DNA of 64,000 nt from Bacteroidales bacterium (GCA_015061145.1 SUXD01000005.1:1-64000), one strand, 5' to 3'. Positions 7,929 to 17,281 are shown, counted from the stretch's first letter. Program-made: numbers and translations. Notes: a model not told the origin generated them from the sequence alone.

Positions 7929-9038
7929 ATGAAGAAGATTTTGGTGTTGATGATGCTTGCGGTGTGTGTGCAAGCGGAGATGTTTGGAAAGAAGGCGGAG
8001 CCTGCAGTTGTTGTGCTGTCTGATGGAACAAAAGTTACAGAAGGTCAAATTGTCACAATCGGAAAAATGAGTTTTCCAAATCACTATAATTACATAAAAA
8101 CAGCATATCGCTATGACGAACAAAACCGACGCTGGTTGTATAGTGTTGTGGAAAAAGATTTGTATGGAAGACAATATGTTTGCCGACGTTTGCATACGAA
8201 TACAAACATTTTTTACAATGACCATATAATTGCAAATGTTGTGAATAACGTTAGCAAAGCGACATTGCTGTTGCTGGGGTCGGATGAATCCTATCAAATA
8301 GATTTGTTGGAGGCTGTGAGGTCTGGTGAGATTATTCTTTCAGAAAATCCGGATAAGAAAAATTATAGAGAATTTACGGAAGAATTGGCGTTTTTGAATT
8401 ACTTGAAATTGAAGAGTGCGAATTTGAATGATTACAAAGAGGAATATCTATATCGATATATGAATGATCTGTATGTAAAAACGCACGATGATGAATTCCA
8501 GTATGGTGATGCGTTGAAAATGGCAGCGCAGAAAATGTCATCTCAATTACAGTCGTTAAATCCTGATGAGGTGTATTCTTATAAAACAGTGTTTATGGTT
8601 GGGGCTTACGATGATGAGAATAAAGGTTTCCCAATATATTTAAGGGATGGGTATCGGACACCAGTGGCTGATGTGGCTTATAAGGAAAGACTGATTCTGT
8701 CTAAACATATATGGAAAGGCCTTCAGCGCGAGTGGCTAAATTTTGAAAATGTGAACATTCTTTTTTATAATATATCTGAATTTGGTTTTTTAAAAGTAGA
8801 TAAAGATTTCGCTGAATCGTTTATACGGCGCAGAAAAGATGATTGGGGAACGGTTAAAAGAGATGTGTATGCCAAAATTAATTTCAAAGTGAAAGAGCTG
8901 ACGGATAATGATGTGAAAAATATGTCAAAAGATAAATTGGGTGATTTAAATGATGTTTTAACTTGTGAAGTGGTAAGCATAGAATTTTACGACTTTAAGG
9001 ATTATGAATATAACTGGCTGGGGACAATAACTAAATAA
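7929..9038 (+). CDS. Exported protein of unknown function (369 aa)
   Basis: Not recognised. The ATG at 7929 gives a signal peptide (MKKILVLMMLAVCVQA), so the product is periplasmic or outer-membrane associated. The mature protein is mixed alpha/beta and rich in Tyr, Asp and Lys, with no further membrane helix and no catalytic motif I can name. It lies between the frame-disrupted membrane protein and a DUF898-like membrane protein on the same strand with short gaps, so the three may act together at the envelope. Confidence 0.65.
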   Translation: MKKILVLMMLAVCVQAEMFGKKAEPAVVVLSDGTKVTEGQIVTIGKMSFPNHYNYIKTAYRYDEQNRRWLYSVVEKDLYGRQYVCRRLHTNTNIFYNDHIIANVVNNVSKATLLLLGSDESYQIDLLEAVRSGEIILSENPDKKNYREFTEELAFLNYLKLKSANLNDYKEEYLYRYMNDLYVKTHDDEFQYGDALKMAAQKMSSQLQSLNPDEVYSYKTVFMVGAYDDENKGFPIYLRDGYRTPVADVAYKERLILSKHIWKGLQREWLNFENVNILFYNISEFGFLKVDKDFAESFIRRRKDDWGTVKRDVYAKINFKVKELTDNDVKNMSKDKLGDLNDVLTCEVVSIEFYDFKDYEYNWLGTITK

Positions 9039-9045
9039 TAATAAA

Positions 9046-9435
9046 ATGGAACAAAACGAGAATTTGAGAAATGAATTGGAATCCAATGATTTGGATGTGA
9101 CTTCAGTTTCGTATTTTGACGGTGATTTGTTGGGTAAAATCTTGAATGTGATTGTCGCTGTCGCGATGACGCTTTTCACATTAGGCATTGCATTGCCTTG
9201 GGCATTCTGCTTGCTATGCGATTGGGACACAAGGCACACGGTAATTAACGGAAAGCGCCTCAAATTTGACGGAACAGGAATCCAGCTGCTCGGGAATTGG
9301 ATTATATGGCTTCTGTTGATTATTGCTACAGTTGGGGTGTATTCCCTTTGGGTTAGTATCAAGTTGCGTCAGTGGGAAGTGAAACATACTCATTTTGATG
9401 AACAATTGTGTAATAATAACTTAATTAAAAACTAA
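9046..9435 (+). CDS. DUF898/YjgN-like small membrane protein
   Basis: A 129-residue protein with two membrane segments (about 32-52 and 82-104). A cytosolic loop contains W-D-T-R-H-T-V-I-N-G-K-R-L-K-F-D-G-T-G and the second helix is followed by K-L-R-Q-W-E-V-K-H-T, both typical of DUF898 repeats. The family's function is unknown. This is about one repeat, shorter than E. coli YjgN. It starts 7 bases after the previous gene and is probably co-transcribed. Confidence 0.7.
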   Translation: MEQNENLRNELESNDLDVTSVSYFDGDLLGKILNVIVAVAMTLFTLGIALPWAFCLLCDWDTRHTVINGKRLKFDGTGIQLLGNWIIWLLLIIATVGVYSLWVSIKLRQWEVKHTHFDEQLCNNNLIKN

Positions 9436-9448
9436 CAAAACAAAAAAA

Positions 9449-11056
9449 ATGAAAAAAGTATTTTTGATGACATTGGCTATAGTGCCGATGATGCTTGTGA
9501 GTTGTAAGGACGATGAAAAGGATGACAAACAGTCTAATGCCTTTTCTGTGGACTTGATTTCCGACGGAGAACGGCATATCGTTGAGCCGGGAAAGCAAAG
9601 TAATGCGATTCTGCTTACCTTGGAGAATATGCAAGAAAATCGTTCGGATCTTTCGGTCAAATTCGGTTTCTCTGAAGAGAATTATGACGGAAAAATTGAT
9701 TACCAAGGTGTGAAATTCGATACTTCGTATGATTTTGCCTCAATCATGGCAGGCGGAAATTCTTTGAGCGTGTCTTTTGTCGCTTCTGAAAATGTTCCTG
9801 AAAGCGGAAAAGTTGGCTTTTATGCCAATGTTACAAATGATGGTTTCACGGCGACTGATACAATTTGGTTTAATGTGAAACGTCCGACAGAACTGAAGGT
9901 GCAAAGTACCGAATTTGAAGTGAAATATCTCAAGTCTTGTATATTTACGGCGAGAATAGAAGAAGATTTGTATAATGGAACTGATGAATATGATTTGCAG
10001 ATAAAAAGCAATGCTTCTGGTTCTTTCAATTGTAATACTACGGGTAAAATAAAGCCAAATGAAGATATTAATATCAATTATTATCCGACATCATTGGGAG
10101 TGCACAAGATTACGATTACCGTTAAAGATAAGAACGGAAAGGAATATCAGCAAGAGGTGAATGTGACGGTTACTTCAGATTTGAACATAACTTTCACGGG
10201 TGCAAATATAGTTGATGGAAATAATATTTACATAGCTTATGTTGACAATACTGATTATATGAAACCGTTTACAATGAATGTCAGCAAAGCACAATATTCG
10301 GGAACATTCTCTTGCGAGGTGACAAGAGACGATTCTAATATTCAATTATATAAAGGCACTACAAGTTTGCTGACAGGCGAGACAACTGCGGTGGCAATAA
10401 GCTCTACAAATAGCTTTAATATTTCTGCGATGAGTGCAGACCCTGCTGTTCCGCATAAGCTTACATTTAAGGTATCGACAACTGATGGTACAGAAGCTGT
10501 GATGGATCTGAATGTGTGGGTAAAAGTGTTGGTGAAATTTAGAGATCAAAGCACTACCGTAGATGGTACAAGTGTGAATTTGTCCGATTTTCATAATATG
10601 GAAAATGGCTATTATGACTATAATTCTATTTTGCCGTTTGTGGCAGATTTTAACATAGCCAAATACGGACATAGAATAGTACCTTCGGGATGGAGTCTGA
10701 ATAGCGTGAAAATCGAAACAGGAGCAACGGTGTCGTATAAACTTACTGCTACAGTGACAGCATATCCTATTATCGTGAAAAACCAGTCGGTAGTGAAAAC
10801 CCCGGCTTCTCAATATTCGGGAGCGGGCACATATACTTATGGTGCCGCAGTGGAAGTAAGTACAACTCGTGCATCTACTGTTACAATCAATGGAGTGTTG
10901 GAAAATCGTTATTGGTATATCAACGGTGTGAAAACAAATGCAAAATCTTCAAAATTGTCATTTACGCTTAATGATAATTCTTCCTATAAAGATATTTGGA
11001 ACTGGCAATATAAAGCAGAGAACAGTATTGAGTATAAGGCAGAAGACGAAAATTGA
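9449..11056 (+). CDS. Surface-type lipoprotein with Ig-like beta-sandwich repeats
   Basis: A 535-residue lipoprotein: the signal ends M-L-V-S-C with the lipidated Cys at 19. The mature end K-D-D-E-K-D-D resembles the Bacteroidota lipoprotein export signal for surface display. The remainder is beta-rich, Thr/Ser/Asn-rich and made of successive Ig-like modules; I see no enzyme motif. A role in adhesion or extracellular binding is inferred only from architecture. It begins 13 bases after the DUF898-like gene and ends at a bidirectional terminator. Confidence 0.7.
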   Translation: MKKVFLMTLAIVPMMLVSCKDDEKDDKQSNAFSVDLISDGERHIVEPGKQSNAILLTLENMQENRSDLSVKFGFSEENYDGKIDYQGVKFDTSYDFASIMAGGNSLSVSFVASENVPESGKVGFYANVTNDGFTATDTIWFNVKRPTELKVQSTEFEVKYLKSCIFTARIEEDLYNGTDEYDLQIKSNASGSFNCNTTGKIKPNEDININYYPTSLGVHKITITVKDKNGKEYQQEVNVTVTSDLNITFTGANIVDGNNIYIAYVDNTDYMKPFTMNVSKAQYSGTFSCEVTRDDSNIQLYKGTTSLLTGETTAVAISSTNSFNISAMSADPAVPHKLTFKVSTTDGTEAVMDLNVWVKVLVKFRDQSTTVDGTSVNLSDFHNMENGYYDYNSILPFVADFNIAKYGHRIVPSGWSLNSVKIETGATVSYKLTATVTAYPIIVKNQSVVKTPASQYSGAGTYTYGAAVEVSTTRASTVTINGVLENRYWYINGVKTNAKSSKLSFTLNDNSSYKDIWNWQYKAENSIEYKAEDEN

Positions 11057-11081
11057 TTTTTTCGCATAGCAATGAATTCAT

Positions 11082-11112
11082 AAAAAAGGGGAACCGTTCG
11101 GTTCCCTTTTTT
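11082..11112. terminator. Bidirectional terminator between the two convergent lipoproteins
   Basis: A GGGAACC (11089-11095)/GGTTCCC (11100-11106) stem with loop GTTC is flanked by six A on the left and six T on the right, so it works for both strands. Confidence 0.85.
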
Positions 11113-11131
11113 CGTGAATTGGCTTTTATGA

Positions 11132-13168
11132 TTATTGCCATATTAAACTGAATGTATCTCCTTTTACGCCTGTGGTTGATGAGTCGGACCACATCGTGAT
11201 GTACCTTGTAGTGTTTGATTTTGCAAATGAACCTGCATAATAAACAGGGTACGAGTATGTTGTACTTGAAGTGTGGGCGGCATTTGTATAATACGATGCG
11301 TATATCCGAATGCAGCAATAGCTGTAAGTTGACGTTGGTTTTATCTGAAAACTAGTTGCTCTGAATTTAGAGCTTTCCGTTTGGCCGCATACTGTAGAAT
11401 TGGATGGTCCGAATGATGCGGTATAGTAATACCCTGTGATTGAAGTGGTGAATGTAAAATTCACATCCAATGTCACGCTGTTGCCCATATAGTCGGTGGC
11501 GGTGTAGTGTCCTACGGTTTTTGTTTCGTTAAAGGTTGAACCGTTTTCGTAACTTACAAATCCGTAATCGTAATTGCTTCCAGACTTCCATACTGCATAG
11601 GTCTTATAATTGTTTTTTGTAAAATATGAATCCATGCTTGTTCCGTTGAAAGTGACATTTGATTGGTATGCTTCTGCAATTTTGTTGGAAGGGTAAATGT
11701 TGGAGGTCATTCCGAATGTACCAAACCATGAGAATCCGGCAGAGGAGCCAGGGAGTGCAACGTCTGCTGTCAGTACCTTGAGCTCCAGAATGTCACTTTT
11801 GTTGTTAGATGATGTGGCTTTTACGTGATAGGTGCCGCCTGTGGCGTTTGCGGGAATAGTGATTTTCACGGTCTCAGTCCCTGTGCTTTGCCCTGTGCGG
11901 TTGATGGTCAGCGAACTGTTGCCCGAAGTTTGCGCTATTGTCAGGTTTTTATTGGTGGCATTTTCTGGATATACATACGCCATGAAAGTGTATGTTTTGC
12001 CAGGCAGCACATAGAGTTTTGTGTATCTGTCGCTGAATTGAACATCAGTTACGTCAATGGTCGAAACGCTGACATAAAATCGCTTTGTCATGCCGGCAGC
12101 AGTGGCGGTGATAGTCGCTGTGCCCGAAATGTCTTTGGCGGTCACAACGCCGTTCACAACGGTGGCAATGCTTGAATTCGAGGTGCTCCACGCAATGTTG
12201 TCTTTGCTTGCGGTTGATGGAACTATGTCACTTACGGTGGCGGTGTAGGTTTCGTATGCGCTGAGGTTGATGGTTTTATTCTCTTCTGCGAGGTTAAACG
12301 ACTCAACCGGATCTGATTCTGTCACATTTATGGTACATTCCGCTTTCTTTCCGTTAGAGGTACTTGCCGATATTGTGGCAGTTCCGTTGCCTACGGCAAG
12401 CCAATTGCCTTCGTTGTCAATTGTTACAACTGTAGTTTGCGAACTTTGCCATGTGATTTCAGGGTAGGATGCGTTTCCTGGATTTACAGTGGCGCTGAGT
12501 GTTCCGCCGCTGCCTCTTTTTACTGCTATTGAATAGGTGCTTAACGTAATGCCTGTCACTTCTACTACGGTGGCTTTTACGGTTATTTGCTCTTCTTTGT
12601 CACCATTTTTCACCGTCACATGGTAGGTGCCGGCCTCTGTAGCGGTGAAAGTCCAAGTGTTGCTTTCAAATGCCACCGATGCGTTTCCTTCAATGACGCT
12701 CACGTCGAGGTGTCCTGCGCTGGCGCGCGTAGGCTCAACGTTGATAGATAGGCTTTTGGGTACATTGACGTATGCAGTAACGTTTCCTTCTACACTGAAA
12801 TCGGTGATGGCGACAGGGGTCACTTTTACATCTATGCTTGTTGTTTTTCCATGAGCTGACGCTGTGATTGTTGTTGTGCCTTCAAACAAAGCCAGCACTT
12901 TCCCGGAACTGGTCACCATGGCTGTGTTTGCGTTAGACAAGGTGAATTCGATGTCCATGGTGTCTGCCATGGATTCTGGCTCTATGGCTAGATAGTCATA
13001 CAGATCTTCAAAATCGCCTTCTTCAATGGTGAATTGTTCTTCGATGAATTCAAATCTTTGCAGAGGGTCTTTGCTCTTGTTGTCGCTTTCGTTTTTGGAG
13101 CAATTGCTGAAAAAGAATAGCATTCCCAATACAGATACAACAAGGAAACTGAATAGTTTTTTTCTCAT
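11132..13168 (-). CDS. Lipoprotein with tandem BIG2-type Ig-like domains
   Basis: A 678-residue lipoprotein (signal ending F-F-S-N-C, lipid Cys at 23). It has about four to five bacterial Ig-like group 2 modules between residues 40 and 470; typical strands are ITLSTYSIAVKRG, ITWQSSQTTVVTID and TATISAST. A distinct aromatic- and Ser-rich C-terminal beta domain (about 475-678) follows. BIG2 modules usually act as spacers or adhesive domains on the cell surface. The target is unknown. The ATG at 13168 is preceded by a -7 element, so it is a single-gene unit. Confidence 0.8.
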   Translation of the reverse strand: MRKKLFSFLVVSVLGMLFFFSNCSKNESDNKSKDPLQRFEFIEEQFTIEEGDFEDLYDYLAIEPESMADTMDIEFTLSNANTAMVTSSGKVLALFEGTTTITASAHGKTTSIDVKVTPVAITDFSVEGNVTAYVNVPKSLSINVEPTRASAGHLDVSVIEGNASVAFESNTWTFTATEAGTYHVTVKNGDKEEQITVKATVVEVTGITLSTYSIAVKRGSGGTLSATVNPGNASYPEITWQSSQTTVVTIDNEGNWLAVGNGTATISASTSNGKKAECTINVTESDPVESFNLAEENKTINLSAYETYTATVSDIVPSTASKDNIAWSTSNSSIATVVNGVVTAKDISGTATITATAAGMTKRFYVSVSTIDVTDVQFSDRYTKLYVLPGKTYTFMAYVYPENATNKNLTIAQTSGNSSLTINRTGQSTGTETVKITIPANATGGTYHVKATSSNNKSDILELKVLTADVALPGSSAGFSWFGTFGMTSNIYPSNKIAEAYQSNVTFNGTSMDSYFTKNNYKTYAVWKSGSNYDYGFVSYENGSTFNETKTVGHYTATDYMGNSVTLDVNFTFTTSITGYYYTASFGPSNSTVCGQTESSKFRATSFQIKPTSTYSYCCIRIYASYYTNAAHTSSTTYSYPVYYAGSFAKSNTTRYITMWSDSSTTGVKGDTFSLIWQ

Positions 13169-13202
13169 GTCAATGATGTTTTTGGTTGTTTAATTCGTAT
13201 GG

Positions 13203-13210
13203 CAAAGATA
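13203..13210 (-). promoter_or_regulatory. -7 element for the BIG2 lipoprotein
   Basis: TATCTTTG on the minus strand, 34 bases before the ATG. Confidence 0.5.
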
Positions 13211-13255
13211 CAAAAAAGTGCAAAAAATACGAATGGAAAGGCGGGATTGTTCATG

Positions 13256-13284
13256 AAAAAACCGCCCTCGGTTGAAGGGCGGTT
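13256..13284 (-). terminator. Terminator after era
   Basis: On the minus strand, ACCGCCCT (13276-13283) pairs with AGGGCGGT (13261-13268), followed by a T-run. Confidence 0.9.
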
Positions 13285-13301
13285 GGCGTTGTATGTTGGA
13301 A

Positions 13302-14189
13302 TTATAACTGATATCCGAAGTTCTTCAGCATTCTGTCTTTGTTTCGCCAGTCTTTTTCCACTTTCACAAAGAGCTCGAGGTACACTTTTTTCTCAAAAAA
13401 GTCTTCGATGTCTTTGCGTGCTTCCATGCCAACTTTTTTCAGCGAGTTCCCTCTGTGTCCGATGATGATGGCTTTTTGCGATTCTCTCTCCACATAGATG
13501 GTGGCGTTGATACGTATCATTTTCTGGTCTTCGGCAAACCGCTCCACGACAACCTCTACAGAGTAGGGCACTTCTTTCTCGTAGTTCAGCAGTATTTTTT
13601 CTCTGATAATTTCAGTGACGAAAAAGCGTGCCGGTTTGTCTGTCAGCGCGTCTTTCTCGAAAAACGGCGGCGACACAGGCAGCAGTTCCTTGATGCGTTT
13701 GAACAACGCTTCCACATTGAACTTTTCGATGGCCGAAACTGGTATGATTTCGGCGTTGGGCAGTATTTTCTGCCATTGTTCTACCAATCCGGTAAGCGTT
13801 TCCTGGTCAGTAAGGTCTATTTTGTTGATTACCAGTATTGTCTTGGCAGGGTGGTTCTTTATCTGTTCCAGAAAATCGGCGTTTTTATCGAAAGAGTCTA
13901 TCACGTCTGTCACATAGAGCAGTATGTCTGCGTCGGTCAGTGCTGATTCTGAGTATTCCAGCATCGATTCTTGCAGGCGGTAGTGCGGTTTCAGCACGCC
14001 CGGAGTGTCGGAATAGACAATTTGAAAGTCTTCGCCATTCACGATGCCCATTATGCGGTGTCGTGTGGTCTGCGCTTTGGATGTAATGATAGAAATTCTT
14101 TCGCCGACAAGGGCGTTCATCAGGGTTGATTTCCCTACATTTGGGTTTCCTACGATATTTACAAATCCGGCTTTGTGATTGTCGTCCAT
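13302..14189 (-). CDS. era: GTPase Era
   Basis: Era binds 16S rRNA near its 3' end and helps 30S assembly. The 295-residue product has the G1 motif GNPNVGKST at about residues 14-22, the switch region, D-T-P-G, N-K-I-D and a C-terminal KH RNA-binding domain (about 200-285, with IIGHRGNSLKKVG). The ATG at 14189 is preferred over 14213 because it gives the usual short lead-in. It is downstream of hemW on the same strand with a gap of 43 bases. Confidence 0.96.
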   Translation of the reverse strand: MDDNHKAGFVNIVGNPNVGKSTLMNALVGERISIITSKAQTTRHRIMGIVNGEDFQIVYSDTPGVLKPHYRLQESMLEYSESALTDADILLYVTDVIDSFDKNADFLEQIKNHPAKTILVINKIDLTDQETLTGLVEQWQKILPNAEIIPVSAIEKFNVEALFKRIKELLPVSPPFFEKDALTDKPARFFVTEIIREKILLNYEKEVPYSVEVVVERFAEDQKMIRINATIYVERESQKAIIIGHRGNSLKKVGMEARKDIEDFFEKKVYLELFVKVEKDWRNKDRMLKNFGYQL

Positions 14190-14232
14190 AAAAAAGATTT
14201 CTTTAAAATACAAAACTACTAAAAAAAACTTT

Positions 14233-15357
14233 CTAAACGAATATCAAATCGGAAAATATGGTGTCGGAAATGAAAATGCCGTTGTTTCTTAGTTGTGCAC
14301 GTCCGTTTTCGCAACTCATTTTCCCGCTTTTTATCCAAGGGAATGCGTTTTTTGTGAAGTGTGTGTAAAGTTTTTCGCCGAACCTTGTGCGCAGTTCTTC
14401 GGTGTCGATGCCTTCGCAGGTGCGCAGTCTAGTGATTACAAAGTCGTTATATTGCTCTTCGATGGTCAGTTGCTCGCGTTCGAAGTGCATGCCGTTCTCG
14501 TTTACGAGTTTTATGTATTGCGCAGTGTTGCGGATATTCCATTGGCGCGATGTGCCGTCGAACGAGTGCGCTGAAGGGCCGATGCCCCAATATGGTGTGC
14601 CGTTCCAGTAGTTTGCATTGTGCTTTGAATGGAATCCTTTGCGTGCGAAATTGGAGATTTCGTAATGCTCGAATCCGTCTTTTGCAAGCGTTTCTACCAG
14701 CGTTTCAAACATTCGCAGCGAGGTGTCTTCTTCAACGGGCAGTATTTCTTTCCTTTTCAGCTTTTGCCATAGTACGGTGTTCTCTTCGTAACTGAGCGAA
14801 TATGCCGAAATGTGCTGTACGCTAAGTGAAGTAGCTGTGTTCAGGTTGTTTTCCCACGATTCAAGGGTTTGCATCGGCAGGCCGAACATGAGGTCGATGC
14901 TGATATTTTTAAATCCGGCCGCTTTCAGTATGTTGATGGCTTCGATGGCTTGACGGGCGGTGTGTCGGCGGTTAATGTTGCGCAGTTCTTCGTCGTCAAA
15001 CGATTGCACACCGACGCTAATGCGGTTGAATCCGTTCTCCAGCAGCATTTCAGCGTATGCCATGCTGATGTCGTCAGGATTGGCCTCGATGGTCTGTTCT
15101 GTGCAGCTGCTGGTGTCTAATGTCTGGCGCGCGGTTTGCAGTATGCGGCTCAGTTCATCTCCGTTCAGCAGCGAGGGGGTGCCTCCGCCGAAATATATTG
15201 TTTCGATGCGCTTGTCGGTGTAGTCGTGCCGGAGCTGTATCTCGCGGCAGATGGCGTCGGTCAGCGGCACTGTCAGTTTCAGGTTGGCGGTGGAGTAGAA
15301 GTCGCAATAATAGCACTTCTTCTTGCAAAATGGGATATGTATGTATAGTCCTGACAA
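14233..15357 (-). CDS. hemW: HemW, radical SAM haem chaperone (HemN-like)
   Basis: A 374-residue radical SAM protein of the HemN superfamily. The cluster motif is C11-K-K-K-C15-Y-Y-C18, with the G-G-G-T-P-S motif near residue 58 and a C-terminal HemW domain. The Cys after the CxxxCxxC motif that true coproporphyrinogen dehydrogenases carry is absent (Asp follows), which supports the haem-trafficking HemW rather than HemN. The start must be TTG at 15357: it gives the exact family N-terminus (-SGLYIHIPFC), no in-frame ATG lies upstream, and a stop precedes it. It sits only about 20 bases downstream of the rplS terminator, so it may depend on read-through. Confidence 0.9.
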   Translation of the reverse strand: MSGLYIHIPFCKKKCYYCDFYSTANLKLTVPLTDAICREIQLRHDYTDKRIETIYFGGGTPSLLNGDELSRILQTARQTLDTSSCTEQTIEANPDDISMAYAEMLLENGFNRISVGVQSFDDEELRNINRRHTARQAIEAINILKAAGFKNISIDLMFGLPMQTLESWENNLNTATSLSVQHISAYSLSYEENTVLWQKLKRKEILPVEEDTSLRMFETLVETLAKDGFEHYEISNFARKGFHSKHNANYWNGTPYWGIGPSAHSFDGTSRQWNIRNTAQYIKLVNENGMHFEREQLTIEEQYNDFVITRLRTCEGIDTEELRTRFGEKLYTHFTKNAFPWIKSGKMSCENGRAQLRNNGIFISDTIFSDLIFV

Positions 15358-15377
15358 TGCTGGCGGTTTAGAAAACT

Positions 15378-15416
15378 AAAAAAAGGAAGCATCTTATTAA
15401 GAATACTTCCTTTTTT
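15378..15416 (-). terminator. Terminator between rplS and hemW
   Basis: On the minus strand, A-rich sequence and GGAAG pair with CTTCC around a longer interrupted stem, ending in seven T. The arms are at 15384-15389 and 15405-15410. Confidence 0.75.
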
Positions 15417-15435
15417 CATTGCTATGAAAAAATGA

Positions 15436-15789
15436 TTAGTTTGTTTTCTTTTCTTTGATTCTGGCTTTTTTACCAGTGAGGTTTCTTAAGTAGTACAATT
15501 TAGCGCGGCGAACTTTACCTACTTTGTCAAGTTTGATGCTCTCGATGAACGGTGAGTTGATAGGGAAAATTCTTTCAACGCCTACACCGTCAGAAATCTT
15601 ACGAACGGTGAATCTTTTTTTGTCGCCGTGTCCTGTGATTTTGATTACCACACCGCGATATTGCTGGATACGCTCTTTGTTACCTTCGGTGATTTTGTAA
15701 GCTACAGTGATGGTGTCACCGCTTTTGAATGCCGGATAATTTTTTGCTTCTCCTTTGAATGCTTCTTCAGCAACTTTTATTAAATCCAT
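15436..15789 (-). CDS. rplS: 50S ribosomal protein L19
   Basis: A 117-residue ribosomal protein at the 30S-50S interface. The signature [20 protein letters not shown] and F-P-I-N-S-P segments are all present. I use the ATG at 15789 ([11 protein letters not shown]); longer in-frame starts run back through the promoter. A strong promoter lies at 15869-15900. Confidence 0.97.
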   Translation of the reverse strand: MDLIKVAEEAFKGEAKNYPAFKSGDTITVAYKITEGNKERIQQYRGVVIKITGHGDKKRFTVRKISDGVGVERIFPINSPFIESIKLDKVGKVRRAKLYYLRNLTGKKARIKEKKTN

Positions 15790-15868
15790 TTCTTTTTTTT
15801 GAAAAAAGTTTAACATAAACAATGTTACGGACCTCTCTAATTCCGTAAGTGATTGCGAAAATCGACTG

Positions 15869-15900
15869 CAAATGTACGACATATTTTTCATGAAAACAAA
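15869..15900 (-). promoter_or_regulatory. rplS promoter
   Basis: On the minus strand, TTTG (15897-15900), a 20-base spacer and TACATTTG (15869-15876) match the Bacteroidales -33/-7 consensus. Confidence 0.75.
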
Positions 15901-15951
15901 TTTCCGCATCTTTTTCATGTTTTTTTTCTTGCGAAAAAGTGTTTGCTATTG

Positions 15952-15980
15952 TTGTGATTTCTCTATTCTTTGTACTTTTG
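15952..15980 (+). promoter_or_regulatory. Promoter for the EamA transporter
   Basis: TTG at 15952-15954, an 18-base spacer and TACTTTTG at 15973-15980, about 20 bases before the ATG. Confidence 0.6.
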
Positions 15981-15999
15981 CACTCGCAAATAATATATA

Positions 16000-16914
16000 A
16001 TGAAAGGAAAAATGTTCTTAGGGCATCTCGCTGCGGCAGTTGCCTATTTTATATTCGGATTCAATATAGTCACCTGTAAGAATGTGGTGACAGGGAGCGC
16101 CGTGTCGCCGATGGATTTATTTTGTATGCGTGCGGTCGGTGCCATGGCGCTTTTTTGGCTGCTTTCGTTTTTCATGCCTGCCGAAAGGGTGGAGAAAGGC
16201 GATTATTTCAAAATCTTTTTGGCGTCGTTTTTTGGCCTTTTCCTTACGCAGATTTCGTTTCTGAAAGCCGTTACGATGACAACGCCTTTTGATACGGCGG
16301 TGGTGGCTTCCACTGCGCCTATCATGACGATGTTTATCTCCGCCATATTCCTCAAAGAACCGATAACTTGGAAGAAGGTGCTGGGTGTTTTGTTGAGCTT
16401 TGTCGGGGTGTTGCTCATCATCTTCAATAGTGTTCATGCCGAGACTGGCGTGCAGACAAAACCGCTCGGCGTGCTCCTGATGATTTGCAATGCGCTGTGC
16501 TTTGCCCTTTATTTGGGCATATTCCGGCCGCTGATTGAAAAATATAGCGTGGTGACATTTATGAAATGGATGTTCCTTTTTTCTGCTTTGATGAGCGTTC
16601 CGTTCGATTTGCCTTCGCTGGTGAGTATCGATTACGGTTCTATCTCGCCGTTTTTGCTGCTGAACATCGCATTTACTGTGTTTTTCGCTACTTTTGTGTC
16701 TTATTTCCTTATTCCGTACTCGCAAAAATGTATTCGTCCTACGCTGGTGAGCATGTATTCGTATCTGCAACCGATAGTAGCGGCTTGCTTGGGCATCTGG
16801 TTGGGCATGGACAGGCTTACCTTCACAAAAGTGGTGGCCACGTGCTTGGTGTTTCTTGGCGTGGTAGTTGTTAATAGAAGCCGCCAACGGAACGACAGTA
16901 ACAGTAAAAGCTGA
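16000..16914 (+). CDS. EamA/DMT family transporter
   Basis: A 304-residue inner-membrane protein with about ten predicted helices in two EamA repeats (about 7-140 and 150-295). The repeat-end signature is visible: in repeat 1, P-I-M-T-M-F-I-S-A-I-F-L-K-E-P-I with G-V-L-L-S-F-V-G-V-L-L; in repeat 2, S-Y-L-Q-P-I-V-A. These are drug/metabolite exporters or metabolite carriers, and the substrate cannot be told. The C-terminal codons end five bases before the crcB start, so the two genes are co-transcribed. Confidence 0.85.
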   Translation: MKGKMFLGHLAAAVAYFIFGFNIVTCKNVVTGSAVSPMDLFCMRAVGAMALFWLLSFFMPAERVEKGDYFKIFLASFFGLFLTQISFLKAVTMTTPFDTAVVASTAPIMTMFISAIFLKEPITWKKVLGVLLSFVGVLLIIFNSVHAETGVQTKPLGVLLMICNALCFALYLGIFRPLIEKYSVVTFMKWMFLFSALMSVPFDLPSLVSIDYGSISPFLLLNIAFTVFFATFVSYFLIPYSQKCIRPTLVSMYSYLQPIVAACLGIWLGMDRLTFTKVVATCLVFLGVVVVNRSRQRNDSNSKS

Positions 16915-16918
16915 CGAT

Positions 16919-17281
16919 ATGTGGAAAAATTTTTTGTTAGTGGCCTTAGGTGGAGTTTGCGGTAGCATGTTGCGTTATGCTGTTACTTTGCTTACGGAGT
17001 TTTGGGCACATCCCTCGTGGACTGGTACGCTTTTTGTCAATGCGGTGGGTTCGTTTTTGATGGGGGCGGTGCTTGCCGTATTCTCTAAGGGTGATGTCAA
17101 TCTTCTGCTCGCTGTGGGGTTCTGTGGCTCGTTCACTACTTATTCCACTTTTTCGGCGCAGACGATGGCGATGCTGCGCAATGGGCAGTTTCTTTTGGCG
17201 GCGGCCTATATGGCGCTCACGCTTTTGGTGTGCCTGTTGTTCATTTGGTGCGGAATGGCGTTGGGCGATAGGGCGAATTGA
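16919..17281 (+). CDS. crcB: Fluoride efflux channel CrcB/Fluc
   Basis: A 120-residue protein with four membrane helices that forms dual-topology fluoride channels. Family motifs: G-G-V-C-G-S-M-L-R-Y at the start, T-L-F-V-N-A-V-G-S-F near residue 40, and G-F-C-G-S-F-T-T-Y-S-T-F near 70. The ATG at 16919 is chosen because it puts the first helix at the N-terminus and lies five bases after the EamA stop. No fluoride riboswitch is visible upstream. Confidence 0.93.
   Translation: MWKNFLLVALGGVCGSMLRYAVTLLTEFWAHPSWTGTLFVNAVGSFLMGAVLAVFSKGDVNLLLAVGFCGSFTTYSTFSAQTMAMLRNGQFLLAAAYMALTLLVCLLFIWCGMALGDRAN

Noticed and set aside
16860..16920. Fluoride riboswitch in front of crcB
   Set aside because: crcB begins five bases after the EamA stop; there is no room and no matching motif.
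16117..16968. A 283-codon open frame antisense to the EamA transporter
   Set aside because: Strongly basic His/Lys/Arg-rich sequence typical of antisense to a membrane protein; no support for expression.
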